A stretch of DNA of 54,709 bases from an uncultured Verrucomicrobiales bacterium (GTDB lineage Bacteria; Verrucomicrobiota; Verrucomicrobiia; Verrucomicrobiales; Akkermansiaceae), in contig CALCWC010000050.1 of NCBI GenBank assembly GCA_937905985.1, positions 1 through 54,709 on the forward strand, given 5' to 3'. How positions within the stretch are numbered: position 1 is the first letter of the stretch; each line of letters begins with the position of its first letter. Of the stretch, positions 45,483-53,110 are shown one piece after another. The notes under the pieces were generated by a model that saw only the letters and a program-made list of their open reading frames with translations, did no database searches and had not been told where the DNA came from. Position numbers and translations under genes: made by a program.

Positions 45483-46343
45483 ATGTCATTCATTACCAAT
45501 AGCATGATGTTGTTTTTATGCCTAGCTCAGGGCATGTGTGGTGCAGAGCGTTGTTCAGCTGCTGACGCAAGCGTTGAGCGCCAATGCCATCCCGCTGTTA
45601 TGAAAGGGGAATTGCTTTGGCGTGCCTTCGTCCAGCGCGATGCAACCCTGTTTGAACGCCTGTTAAAGGAAACCCCGGAGTTATGCACATACCAAGAAAA
45701 GTATGAGCTTGTGCTCGCATTGTTGGACAATACGACGGAAAATCGCGCCAAGTACTTCCTTGATTTGTTCCTCCGATACAACAGACTTGATGATTTTCGG
45801 GATGCCATCATCATGGTGCTTGAGCGGCCTGAATGGGGCGGGGTTGTACCTCAGGACCCGGGGAAGTACCTGCTGTGCAACATACTGTTATACAAGTATA
45901 AGATGAATTGGCTTGAATCCCGCTATAAACAGAAGGCAGAAGCCAAATGGGACTTGATCAAAAGCGAGTATCCCTCGACACGCTGTTTCATGGATGGCAA
46001 TTTAAGCCCGCTTCCCCCTGATTGTTCCGGGAAGGACATCCTCTTCATCATGGATCATTTATATTTACCCATGGATGATTTGTTGGTTCTGTTTTCAAGG
46101 ATTGACGTGGACGCTCCGATAACACCCGAGGGTGACAGCCCTTTCACCTTTGCGGCAAAAACAAACAATTGGCTGTATTTAAAGCTCTTCATGGAATTGG
46201 GGGCAAATCCCTTTCGAGTCAACAACAAGGGAGAAACCATTTTTCAGTACTGCAAGGAAGACACGGCTAAAATGATTAACTTGCTGTGGGAGCAGAAAAA
46301 CAAAAAGAATGACAGTGCCTCCGCCCGCCCCGCGGAGAGTTAG
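45483..46343 (+). CDS. Exported ankyrin-like protein of unknown function
   Basis: A 286-residue protein with an N-terminal hydrophobic segment ending near Cys residues (MSFITNSMMLFLCLAQGMCG), probably a signal peptide. The middle is helical and charged, without a family I can name. The C-terminal part (TPEGDSPFTFAAKTNNWLYL, FMELGANPFRVNNKGETIF) matches the ankyrin-repeat pattern, a protein-binding fold. It is clearly more A+T-rich than both neighbours and uses a different codon mix, pointing to an acquired or fast-evolving gene. It converges on transketolase across a shared hairpin terminator. The promoter is not obvious. Confidence 0.7.
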   Translation: MSFITNSMMLFLCLAQGMCGAERCSAADASVERQCHPAVMKGELLWRAFVQRDATLFERLLKETPELCTYQEKYELVLALLDNTTENRAKYFLDLFLRYNRLDDFRDAIIMVLERPEWGGVVPQDPGKYLLCNILLYKYKMNWLESRYKQKAEAKWDLIKSEYPSTRCFMDGNLSPLPPDCSGKDILFIMDHLYLPMDDLLVLFSRIDVDAPITPEGDSPFTFAAKTNNWLYLKLFMELGANPFRVNNKGETIFQYCKEDTAKMINLLWEQKNKKNDSASARPAES

Positions 46344-46366
46344 CCGCGGATATCCTCAAGCAAAAG

Positions 46367-46390
46367 GAGCGCGCCCCGAGGGGCGCGCTC
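46367..46390. terminator. Bidirectional hairpin terminator
   Basis: GAGCGCGCCCC (46367-46377) and GGGGCGCGCTC (46380-46390) form a perfect 11-bp stem with a 2-nt loop between the convergent ankyrin-like and transketolase genes. CTTTTG follows on the minus strand. Between it and the tkt stop codon lies a degenerate heptad trace (about 46397-46412). Confidence 0.75.
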
Positions 46391-46413
46391 GCTTTCACAA
46401 TTGTTTGTAAATC

Positions 46414-48420
46414 TTACTGCAGCTCCGCGGCGGTAGCCACGATGTTTTCCACGTTCATGCCGAGCTCGGAGAGAACCTGGGCACCGGGGGCGGAGAAGCC
46501 GAAGCTGTCGATGCCGATGATGGCGCCCTTGGGGCCGACGTACCGGTACCAGAGGTCGGACTTGCCGGCCTCGATGGCGATGCGGCGCTCGCAGGAGGCG
46601 GGCAGGACGGATTCGCGGTAGGAGGCGGGCTGGTTGTTGAAGCGGAACATGGAAGGCATGGAGACCACGCGCACGTGGGGGCCTATCTGTTTGGCGGCTT
46701 CCAGCGCGATGACAACCTCGGAGCCGGAGGCAATGATGATGAGGCCGGGTTCCGCCGTCTGCTCACGCAGGGCCACGTAGGCGCCCTTGAGGGTACCCTG
46801 CCTGCGCACGGCGGCGGGGATGGGTTCCACGGAGGTGAGGCTGGGAACGTTCTGGCGGGTGAGGATGAGGGCTGTGGGGCCGTTGTTGCGCTCCATGGCG
46901 CACATCCAGGCACCGGCGGTTTCCTCCTCGTCGGCGGGGCGCACCACATCCAGGTTGGGGATGACGCGCAGGCCGCTCACGGTTTCCACGGGCTGGTGGG
47001 TGGGGCCGTCCTCGCCCACGGCCACGGAATCGTGCGTGAGCACGTAGGCCACGGGAAGGTGCGCCAGGGCCGCCACGCGGATGGAGGCGCGCATGTAGTC
47101 CACAAACACGCAGAAGGTGCCGGCGGACACGCGGAAGAGGCCATCATAGGCGATGCCGTTGCAGATGGCGCCCATGGCGTGCTCGCGGATGCCGAACCAG
47201 AAGTTGCGGCCGGCGTAGTTCTCCGGGGAGAAGTCTCCTGCGTCCTTGAGATAGTTCTTGTTGGAGGAGAAGAGGTCTGCGCTGGTGGAGAGGAAGGCGG
47301 GATGCTTGGCGGCGAAGGCGTTCTCCGCCTCGGCTCCGGATGCGCGGGTGGCGGCCTTGGTGCCGGCGGGGAACTCCGGGATGAGCGCGCTGCTTTCCTC
47401 CGGGCTCAGGCCGTGCACCGCCAGCTCCATGCCGGCATCAAGCTCCGCGGCCTTCTCCGGGTAGGCGGCGCGCCAGGCGTCGTACACCTTCTTCCATTCG
47501 GCGTAGGCGGCCTCGCGCTTGGCCTTGAGGTCTGCCATGTAGGCGCGCACCTCATCGGAAACGTAATACTGCTCTGCGGGCAGGCCCCAGTTGGCGTGGG
47601 CCTCTTTCCAGAACTTGGCTCCGCCCTCGCCGTGGCCCTTGGTGCTGCCCTCGATTCCGGGCACGCCCTTGGCAACGATGGTCTTGGCAATCACCAGCTT
47701 GGGACGCCCGTTGCGCGTCTGGCGGCACTCCCGCAGCACTTTCTCCACGGCCTCCATGTCGTGGCCGTCCACCTCGTAGGCGTCCCACCCGTGGGAGCGG
47801 AAGCCCGCCGCCACGTCGTCCACCTGCGTCTTCTCGGTCACGGCGTCCAGAGTGATGCCGTTGGCGTCGTAGATGAGCGTGAGGTTGTCCAGCTGCAGGC
47901 GGCCTGCAATGGCCGCGGCCTCGCGGGAGATACCCTCCTGGATGCAGCCGTCGCCGGCGAGGCAGTAGATGTTTTGGGAAAAGATTTCATGTTCCGGCGT
48001 GTTGAAGCGCGCGGCGGCGTGCTTGGCGGAGATGGCGAAGCCAACGGCGTTGGCAACGCCCTGGCCGAGCGGGCCTGTGGTGCATTCCACCCCCATGGGC
48101 GGGTTGAACTCCGGATGCCCCGGCGTGCGGGAGCCCTTCACGCGGAAGCCCTTCACATCGTCCATGCTCACGGGGAATCCGCTCAGGTGCAGCCACGCAT
48201 ACAGGAACATGGAGCCGTGCCCGGCGGACAGGATGAAGCGGTCACGGTTGAGCCAGCGCGGCTCGCTCGGGTTCACGTTCAGCAGCTCTCCGAACAGCAC
48301 AGCGCCTATCTCGGCGCACCCCAACGGCAGTCCCATGTGTCCCGATGTCCGGTCGAAAATGGCATCAATGGCAAGTCCTCTGGCCTCGTTCGCCGCCTTT
48401 TGAAGTATCTCCGTGTCCAT
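46414..48420 (-). CDS. tkt: Transketolase
   Basis: A thiamine-diphosphate enzyme of the non-oxidative pentose phosphate pathway that moves two-carbon units between sugar phosphates. Motifs include TSGHMGLPLGCAEIGAVLF, FILSAGHGSMFLYAWLHLSG, GPLGQGVANAVGFA, the ThDP/Mg site GDGCIQEGISREAA, NLTLIYDANGI, GIREHAMGAICNGIA and THDSVAVGEDGPTHQPVE. The start at 48420 (MDTEILQKAANEAR) gives 668 residues, the usual length; it lies 8 bp from the -10 box, and the much longer reading upstream is antisense to the STAS gene. It is monocistronic. Confidence 0.96.
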   Translation of the reverse strand: MDTEILQKAANEARGLAIDAIFDRTSGHMGLPLGCAEIGAVLFGELLNVNPSEPRWLNRDRFILSAGHGSMFLYAWLHLSGFPVSMDDVKGFRVKGSRTPGHPEFNPPMGVECTTGPLGQGVANAVGFAISAKHAAARFNTPEHEIFSQNIYCLAGDGCIQEGISREAAAIAGRLQLDNLTLIYDANGITLDAVTEKTQVDDVAAGFRSHGWDAYEVDGHDMEAVEKVLRECRQTRNGRPKLVIAKTIVAKGVPGIEGSTKGHGEGGAKFWKEAHANWGLPAEQYYVSDEVRAYMADLKAKREAAYAEWKKVYDAWRAAYPEKAAELDAGMELAVHGLSPEESSALIPEFPAGTKAATRASGAEAENAFAAKHPAFLSTSADLFSSNKNYLKDAGDFSPENYAGRNFWFGIREHAMGAICNGIAYDGLFRVSAGTFCVFVDYMRASIRVAALAHLPVAYVLTHDSVAVGEDGPTHQPVETVSGLRVIPNLDVVRPADEEETAGAWMCAMERNNGPTALILTRQNVPSLTSVEPIPAAVRRQGTLKGAYVALREQTAEPGLIIIASGSEVVIALEAAKQIGPHVRVVSMPSMFRFNNQPASYRESVLPASCERRIAIEAGKSDLWYRYVGPKGAIIGIDSFGFSAPGAQVLSELGMNVENIVATAAELQ

Positions 48421-48428
48421 GCGGCCCC

Positions 48429-48456
48429 ATTCTAACATTTTCCCGAAATTTGTAAA
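48429..48456 (-). promoter_or_regulatory. tkt promoter, near-leaderless
   Basis: Minus strand: -35 TTTACA (48451-48456), 16-bp spacer, -10 TAGAAT (48429-48434), then 8 bp to the ATG at 48420. Confidence 0.55.
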
Positions 48457-48540
48457 GAATAAAGAGCGCGCACTGCATTTCGCCGCGTATTCCGGGCACC
48501 GTGTACCGCCCCCGCTCCTTTCCCATTCCGCAGCGCAGGC

Positions 48541-48569
48541 TTGACTTGGCGGGCGGGGGGGCGTATGAT
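48541..48569 (+). promoter_or_regulatory. Promoter of the STAS-alarmone operon
   Basis: -35 TTGACT (48541-48546), 17-bp G-rich spacer, -10 TATGAT (48564-48569). The leader to the ATG at 48592 is about 16 nt. It diverges from the tkt promoter. Confidence 0.65.
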
Positions 48570-48591
48570 GGTCACCGTTAACATCGGCATT

Positions 48592-48894
48592 ATGAAAGTT
48601 ACCATCAACCAAAAAGGAAAGGCCTACGAGGTGGTGCTGGAGGGGCGTCTGGACACCACGACCGCCCCCAAGTTCCAAGAGGATATCACGCCGCTGATGC
48701 AGGTGCCGCAAGCAGAGATTATACTGGATTGCGAGAAGCTGGAATATACGTCCAGCCAGGGATTGCGCCTGTTCCTGATGCTCCAGAAGAGCGTGATGAA
48801 GAACGGAGGCTCCCTGGTGATGAAGAACATGAGTGCCCCTGTGAAGGAGGTGTTCGACATCACCGGCTTCTCCAACATCATCAACATCCAATAA
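48592..48894 (+). CDS. STAS-domain anti-sigma-factor antagonist
   Basis: A 100-residue single STAS domain of the SpoIIAA/RsbV type. In partner switching, the unphosphorylated antagonist binds an RsbW-like kinase and frees its sigma factor or other client. Fold markers are YEVVLEGRLDTTTAPKFQED, IILDCEKLEYTSSQGLRLFL and a C-terminal helix with DITGFSNIINI. The serines at positions 54-55 (YTSSQGL) sit where SpoIIAA is phosphorylated. The ATG at 48592 is chosen because upstream ATGs overlap the -10 box. It is the first gene of a five-gene operon that also encodes an RsbW-like ATPase (52630-53028), its likely partner. Confidence 0.9.
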   Translation: MKVTINQKGKAYEVVLEGRLDTTTAPKFQEDITPLMQVPQAEIILDCEKLEYTSSQGLRLFLMLQKSVMKNGGSLVMKNMSAPVKEVFDITGFSNIINIQ

Positions 48895-48917
48895 GCGCGC
48901 GCGGCGCGCCTCGCGTC

Positions 48918-50048
48918 ATGGAGCCCAACGATTCCCACGGGTTGGATTTGCATTGCCAGTTTATCCTGGATGAATACCGGGATATGCAGCCTGTGTTTGC
49001 CACCATGAAGGAGGTGGTGCTCGCAGAGCTGCACAAATGCCTCTCCCGCTTCAACATCCTCGTTACCGCCGTGGAGGCCCGCATCAAGTCGGAGGAAAGC
49101 CTCATCGGCAAGCTCCAGCTCAAGGGCCACAAGTACACCTCCCTGGCGGACCTCACGGATATCATGGGGGCCCGCATCATCACGTTCTACAGTGACGAGG
49201 TGGACAAGATCGCCGCGCTCATGGAGGACCTCTTCGAGATTGACCGGGAGAACTCCGTGGACAAGCGCAAGATGCATGAGCTGAACAGCTTCGGCTACAT
49301 GTCGCTCCACTACATCTGCCGCATTCCGGAGAAGCTGTACCACGACCCCGCACACCCGGAAATCAACGAATACCGCTTTGAGCTGCAGATGCGCACCGCG
49401 CTGCAGCACGTGTGGGCCAACATCAACCACGACACCGGCTACAAATCCGGCGTGGAGGTGCCCGTGGAGCACCTGCGCAACCTCACGCGCCTGGCCGGTA
49501 TGCTGGAGCTGGCGGACGATGAGTTCAGCCGCATCCGCAGGCAGATTACGGACTACCGGCGCAAGGTGCAGACCCTGGTGAGCAGCGGCAACTTCGACGA
49601 GGTGGGGCTCAACGGCGACACCTTCCGCAGCTACCTTGCCATCCACCCCTTTGAGCGCCTTACCAACCGCATTGCCGCCATCAACCAGGCGGAGGTGATG
49701 CAGGACCTGCCGCTGCGCTACCTGGACGTGCTGCAGCACATGGGGTTCAAGACCCTGGGGGACGTGGAGCAGATGAAGCACGATTACTCGGAGGCGGCGT
49801 ACCAGCTGGCGCTTCACCAATTGGGCGGCACGGACCTGGACATCATTTCCTCCTCCCTTGCCCTGCAGGACCTGTGCATCGCGTACCTGGTGCAGAACGG
49901 GTACGGCGAGAAGGCCCTGAATCAATTTTTCGAGGCCATCAATGGTCCCAGCCCGCACAATCTCACCCGCGCCAAGCGCATTTTGGAGCTTGTGGCTGAC
50001 CTGCAATGGTCCTCCAATCCTACCCAACAGCAAGAAAATGTCCAATAA
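48918..50048 (+). CDS. (p)ppGpp-synthetase-domain protein (RelA/SpoT type)
   Basis: A 376-residue protein with a stand-alone RelA/SpoT synthetase domain (about residues 45-185), which would make (p)ppGpp or a related alarmone from ATP and GDP/GTP. Visible motifs are KGHKYTSLADLTDIMGARII (Asp81 and Arg86 positions), FGYMSLHYI and ELQMRTALQHVWANINHDTG followed by YK, with the catalytic-type Glu155 and Gln157 retained. It has no HD hydrolase domain and no TGS or ACT domain; the C-terminal 190 residues are helical and unassigned. A hydrolase-type HD domain is encoded by the next gene, which overlaps this one by 11 bp. The ATG at 48918 is the first that begins conserved sequence. Confidence 0.88.
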   Translation: MEPNDSHGLDLHCQFILDEYRDMQPVFATMKEVVLAELHKCLSRFNILVTAVEARIKSEESLIGKLQLKGHKYTSLADLTDIMGARIITFYSDEVDKIAALMEDLFEIDRENSVDKRKMHELNSFGYMSLHYICRIPEKLYHDPAHPEINEYRFELQMRTALQHVWANINHDTGYKSGVEVPVEHLRNLTRLAGMLELADDEFSRIRRQITDYRRKVQTLVSSGNFDEVGLNGDTFRSYLAIHPFERLTNRIAAINQAEVMQDLPLRYLDVLQHMGFKTLGDVEQMKHDYSEAAYQLALHQLGGTDLDIISSSLALQDLCIAYLVQNGYGEKALNQFFEAINGPSPHNLTRAKRILELVADLQWSSNPTQQQENVQ

Positions 50049-51726
50049 ATACACCGATACCACCCTTTTCGACAAGGCAATGATTTTTGCCGTAAAAGCC
50101 CACGCCAACACCGAGCGCCGCGGCAAAGGGTTCCCCTACATCGTCCATTGCATGGAGGCCGTGGAAATTGTGGCCACCATGACCAACGACCCCGAGATGC
50201 TGGCCGCCGCCGCCCTGCACGACACGGTGGAGGACACCCCGACCACGGTGGAGGATATCCGCCGCGAGTTCGGCGACCGCGTGGCGGATCTGGTGGAGGC
50301 GGAGAGCGAGAAGCGTGTGGAGGGCTCCTCCCCGGAAGACACCTGGCACGCCCGCAAGGAAACCGCCATGCGCCACCTGGCCAATGCCCCGCTGGAGGTC
50401 AAGATTGTGGCCATGGGCGACAAACTGTCCAACCTGCGCGGCATTGCGCGTGATTTCGCAAAGGAGGGCAACCACGCCTGGGACAAGTTCCACTGCAAGG
50501 ACCCGCATGAGCATGCCTGGCGCTGGCGCGGCCTGCTCAAGGCGTTCTCCGGCCTGGAGAACACGACCGCGTACGTGGAGTTCTCCAAGCTGGTGAACTA
50601 CGTGTTCAGCCGAATCTCCAGCGGCTTCTCCTTTGAGGAGCTGCCCGGCGACATCATTATGGTGGAAGGCGTGCTGGATGCCGAGGGCGCGCAGAAGATA
50701 GTGGCCACCATGGCGCGCCGCCACGTGTACACCCTGAACTTCGCCCAGGTGCCCAGCGTGAAGTACGCTGCCATCCGCACCCTCCTCACCGCCCGCAGAA
50801 ACGGCCTCGTCTTCTTCATCGTGGACGCCACCCGCGACGTCGCACAGCGTTTCGAGACCACCGGCGCCGCCCATTTCATCAGCATCATGCGCAGCCCGCA
50901 GCGTGTGGACATGACCGACTACAAGGAATCCGGCGACGGCTTCACCGCCATCTCCTATTTCAAGAACGACGGCGACTCCATGATGAAGCTGTACTACGAC
51001 TTCATGCCGTCTTCCGTGGTGGAGCGAGAGAAGCGTATAGCCCGCGCCGCGTTTATCATGGGTATCCCCACGCCGATGAGCGGCGACATTGTGCACGACG
51101 GCCGCCGCAACGGCATCACCTTTGAGCGCGTGCTCGGCAAGCGCTCGTTCGCACGCATCATGAGCGACGAACCGGAGCGCCTGGAGGAGCTGGCCATTAC
51201 CTTCTCCTCCATGGTCAAGAAGCTCCATGAAACTCCGTGTGACACCACAATCTTCCCGAACGTGGCGGAGCTCTACCACAAATTCGTGGACGACTGCGAC
51301 CTGTTGGAGGTGGCGGACAAGGTGAAGGTGCATGCCTTCATCAACGCCATCCCGGCCACGGAAACCTGCGTGCACGGCGATTTGCACATGGGCAACGTCA
51401 TCACCAACGGCACGGAAAACCTCTTCATCGACATGAGCGACTTCGGCTGGGGCAACCCCTGGTTCGACATCGGCATGCTCTACATCATCACCAAGCTGAG
51501 CGAAGATCACATGGTGGAGAAGTACTACCACGTGGACCGCAAGGCCATGGATGCCTTCTGGGCAGTCTTCGTGCGCGAGTACTTTGGCGCCACCACCCCG
51601 GAGCAGGTTGCGGAGGTGGAGGAAAAGGCCTCCTCCTTTGCCGCGCTCAAGATGGTCTACTTCAACACCATCGGCACCAACCATCCCCTCGCCAAGCAAT
51701 ATATCGACAAATACCTCCTGAACTGA
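50038..51726 (+). CDS. HD hydrolase / STAS-like / APH-like kinase fusion
   Basis: A 562-residue three-domain protein. Residues 10-190 are an HD domain of the (p)ppGpp-hydrolase type: FPYIVHCMEAVEIVATM, LHDTVEDT (His61, Asp62), and VAMGDKLSNLRG, matching the KLADRLHN motif. Residues 200-290 look STAS-like (IIMVEGVLDAEGAQKIVATM, then FETTGAAHFISIM). Residues 295-562 are an aminoglycoside-phosphotransferase/choline-kinase-like domain close to the TIGR02172 group: MMKLYYD (Lys317), CVHGDLHMGNVI (Asp448, Asn453) and FIDMSDFGWGNPWFDIG (metal-binding Asp). It probably is not a resistance enzyme. It overlaps the synthetase gene by 11 bp, so alarmone synthesis and breakdown may be split over two coupled proteins. 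The kinase substrate might be the STAS Ser; this is inference. Confidence 0.85.
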   Translation: MSNKYTDTTLFDKAMIFAVKAHANTERRGKGFPYIVHCMEAVEIVATMTNDPEMLAAAALHDTVEDTPTTVEDIRREFGDRVADLVEAESEKRVEGSSPEDTWHARKETAMRHLANAPLEVKIVAMGDKLSNLRGIARDFAKEGNHAWDKFHCKDPHEHAWRWRGLLKAFSGLENTTAYVEFSKLVNYVFSRISSGFSFEELPGDIIMVEGVLDAEGAQKIVATMARRHVYTLNFAQVPSVKYAAIRTLLTARRNGLVFFIVDATRDVAQRFETTGAAHFISIMRSPQRVDMTDYKESGDGFTAISYFKNDGDSMMKLYYDFMPSSVVEREKRIARAAFIMGIPTPMSGDIVHDGRRNGITFERVLGKRSFARIMSDEPERLEELAITFSSMVKKLHETPCDTTIFPNVAELYHKFVDDCDLLEVADKVKVHAFINAIPATETCVHGDLHMGNVITNGTENLFIDMSDFGWGNPWFDIGMLYIITKLSEDHMVEKYYHVDRKAMDAFWAVFVREYFGATTPEQVAEVEEKASSFAALKMVYFNTIGTNHPLAKQYIDKYLLN

Positions 51727-51732
51727 TCCACC

Positions 51733-52626
51733 ATGAAGCGCATGCGTTCCATCTTCCCGATAGCCCTTGCCGCGCTGCTTTGCTGCGCGTGCGGCACGGC
51801 GCATCATATTGTTTCGGCAGACGCACCGGAGCGCGCCATCGCGCTGGACGGCGTGGCCAATGCGCGAGACCTGGGGGGGCTGAAGATGGCGGATGGCCGC
51901 ACCATCCGCAGTGGCAAGCTCCTGCGCAGCGGCAACCTCTCCAAGGCCACAGCCGCGGATTTCCGCCACCTCGGCAAGCTGGCAACCGTGGTGGATTTCC
52001 GCACCGCTCCCGAGCGCGGCATGAGCCCGGACCTCGTGCCCGCCGGCACGCAGTATCTGCCGCTCACCTGCACGGTGCGCCGCATGGATACGATGAAGGA
52101 ATTCTTCCTCCTCGTCAACGGCCCGCAGCCGCCCACGGGGGAACAGCTCATCGCCTTCGCACGCAAGCCCTCCACCAAGGCCGCAGCCAAGGAAATCATC
52201 TCGGAGTTCGCCACTACGCCCGCCAACCAGGCCGTGTACTCCAAGTTCCTGCACTCCTTGCTGGAGCCGCATGACGGCGCTGTGCTCTGGCACTGCACCT
52301 TCGGCAAGGACCGCACCGGCTTTGGAACCGTGCTGGTGCTCGCCGCCCTCGGCGCGGACCGCGCCACCATCGAGGCCGACCACGCCTACAGCCTGCGTGC
52401 GCTCCAGCCGCGCCTCGCCGGCTTGATTTCCAAAATGAGTGCCGCCGGTGCCACGCGCGACGATCTGGATACCGTCACCGCGATGGTTGGCGTCCACCCC
52501 GCCAGCCTGCGCTACGCGCTCGATATCATCGATTCCCGCTACGGTGGCCTGCAAAGCTACCTCCGCAACCAAATGCACCTCTCTGAGCAGGATATCCAAA
52601 CCCTGCGAAACCTTTACCTCGATTGA
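51733..52626 (+). CDS. Tyrosine-phosphatase-like lipoprotein
   Basis: A 297-residue member of the bacterial protein-tyrosine/dual-specificity phosphatase group (Y_phosphatase3 type). The P-loop is HCTFGKDRTG (Cys188 to Arg194, CX5R intact), preceded by family segments NARDLGGL and LLRSGNLSKA, and VDFRTAPER. The N-terminus is a lipoprotein signal (MKRMRSIFPIALAALLCCAC), so the enzyme probably faces the periplasm. That is puzzling in an operon of cytoplasmic regulators: it may act on an envelope substrate that feeds the pathway. It lies 6 bp after the kinase fusion and 3 bp before the RsbW-like gene. Confidence 0.88.
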   Translation: MKRMRSIFPIALAALLCCACGTAHHIVSADAPERAIALDGVANARDLGGLKMADGRTIRSGKLLRSGNLSKATAADFRHLGKLATVVDFRTAPERGMSPDLVPAGTQYLPLTCTVRRMDTMKEFFLLVNGPQPPTGEQLIAFARKPSTKAAAKEIISEFATTPANQAVYSKFLHSLLEPHDGAVLWHCTFGKDRTGFGTVLVLAALGADRATIEADHAYSLRALQPRLAGLISKMSAAGATRDDLDTVTAMVGVHPASLRYALDIIDSRYGGLQSYLRNQMHLSEQDIQTLRNLYLD

Positions 52627-52629
52627 ACC

Positions 52630-53028
52630 ATGCACATGCGTTTCGACCCCATTGAGGGACTTTCCGCCATGATTATTGATGCGGTGATGAGTTCCGAAGA
52701 CATGCCCAAGGATGAGGCATTGCTCTTCAAGCTCCGCCTCGCCGTTGAGGAAGCCGTGGAGAACATCGTCAACTACGCCTACAACGATAAGGCCGGATAC
52801 CTGGAAGCAGACACTTCCGTGAAGGATGGCGTGCTCAGCATTGTGCTCCAAGACGCCGGTGTGCCCTTCAACCCCTTGGACAAGGAGGACCCCGACATCA
52901 CACTCTCCGCGGAGGACCGCCCTATCGGCGGCCTGGGCATCTTCCTCTGCAAGAAGCTCATGGATTCCGTGGAGTACGAATTCGTCAACGGCTGCAACAA
53001 GCTTACCATCCGCAAGCGAATTTCATGA
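52630..53028 (+). CDS. RsbW-like serine kinase / anti-sigma factor (GHKL ATPase)
   Basis: A 132-residue GHKL-fold ATPase of the RsbW/SpoIIAB family: such proteins bind a sigma factor or another client and phosphorylate the STAS antagonist. The N-box is AVEEAVENIVNYAY (Glu41, Asn45), the G1 box QDAGVPFNP (Asp75, Gly77) and the G2 box GGLGIFLCKKLMD. It starts 3 bp after the phosphatase gene and closes the five-gene operon. No sigma factor gene is present in the window, so the client is unknown. Its likely direct partner is the STAS protein at 48592-48894. Confidence 0.9.
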   Translation: MHMRFDPIEGLSAMIIDAVMSSEDMPKDEALLFKLRLAVEEAVENIVNYAYNDKAGYLEADTSVKDGVLSIVLQDAGVPFNPLDKEDPDITLSAEDRPIGGLGIFLCKKLMDSVEYEFVNGCNKLTIRKRIS

Positions 53029-53076
53029 GCGCGCGCCCGCCGCACGCCGAATTTTCATCGTCGTCAATTTTTGGGC

Positions 53077-53103
53077 TTGCAAAAAGCCCGTGGGCGTTAT
53101 ACT
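53077..53103 (+). promoter_or_regulatory. guaB promoter, leaderless layout
   Basis: -10 TATACT (53098-53103), with -35 TTGCAA (53077-53082) at a short 15-bp spacing; 7 bp separate the -10 box from the ATG at 53111. GGGCTT (53073-53078) and AAGCCC (53083-53088) also form a small hairpin here. Confidence 0.5.
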
Positions 53104-53110
53104 CTGAGCC

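Noticed and set aside
50920..51726. Aminoglycoside resistance gene
   Set aside because: The phosphotransferase-like domain is fused to HD and STAS-like domains inside a signalling operon. It fits the TIGR02172-type group better than resistance enzymes.
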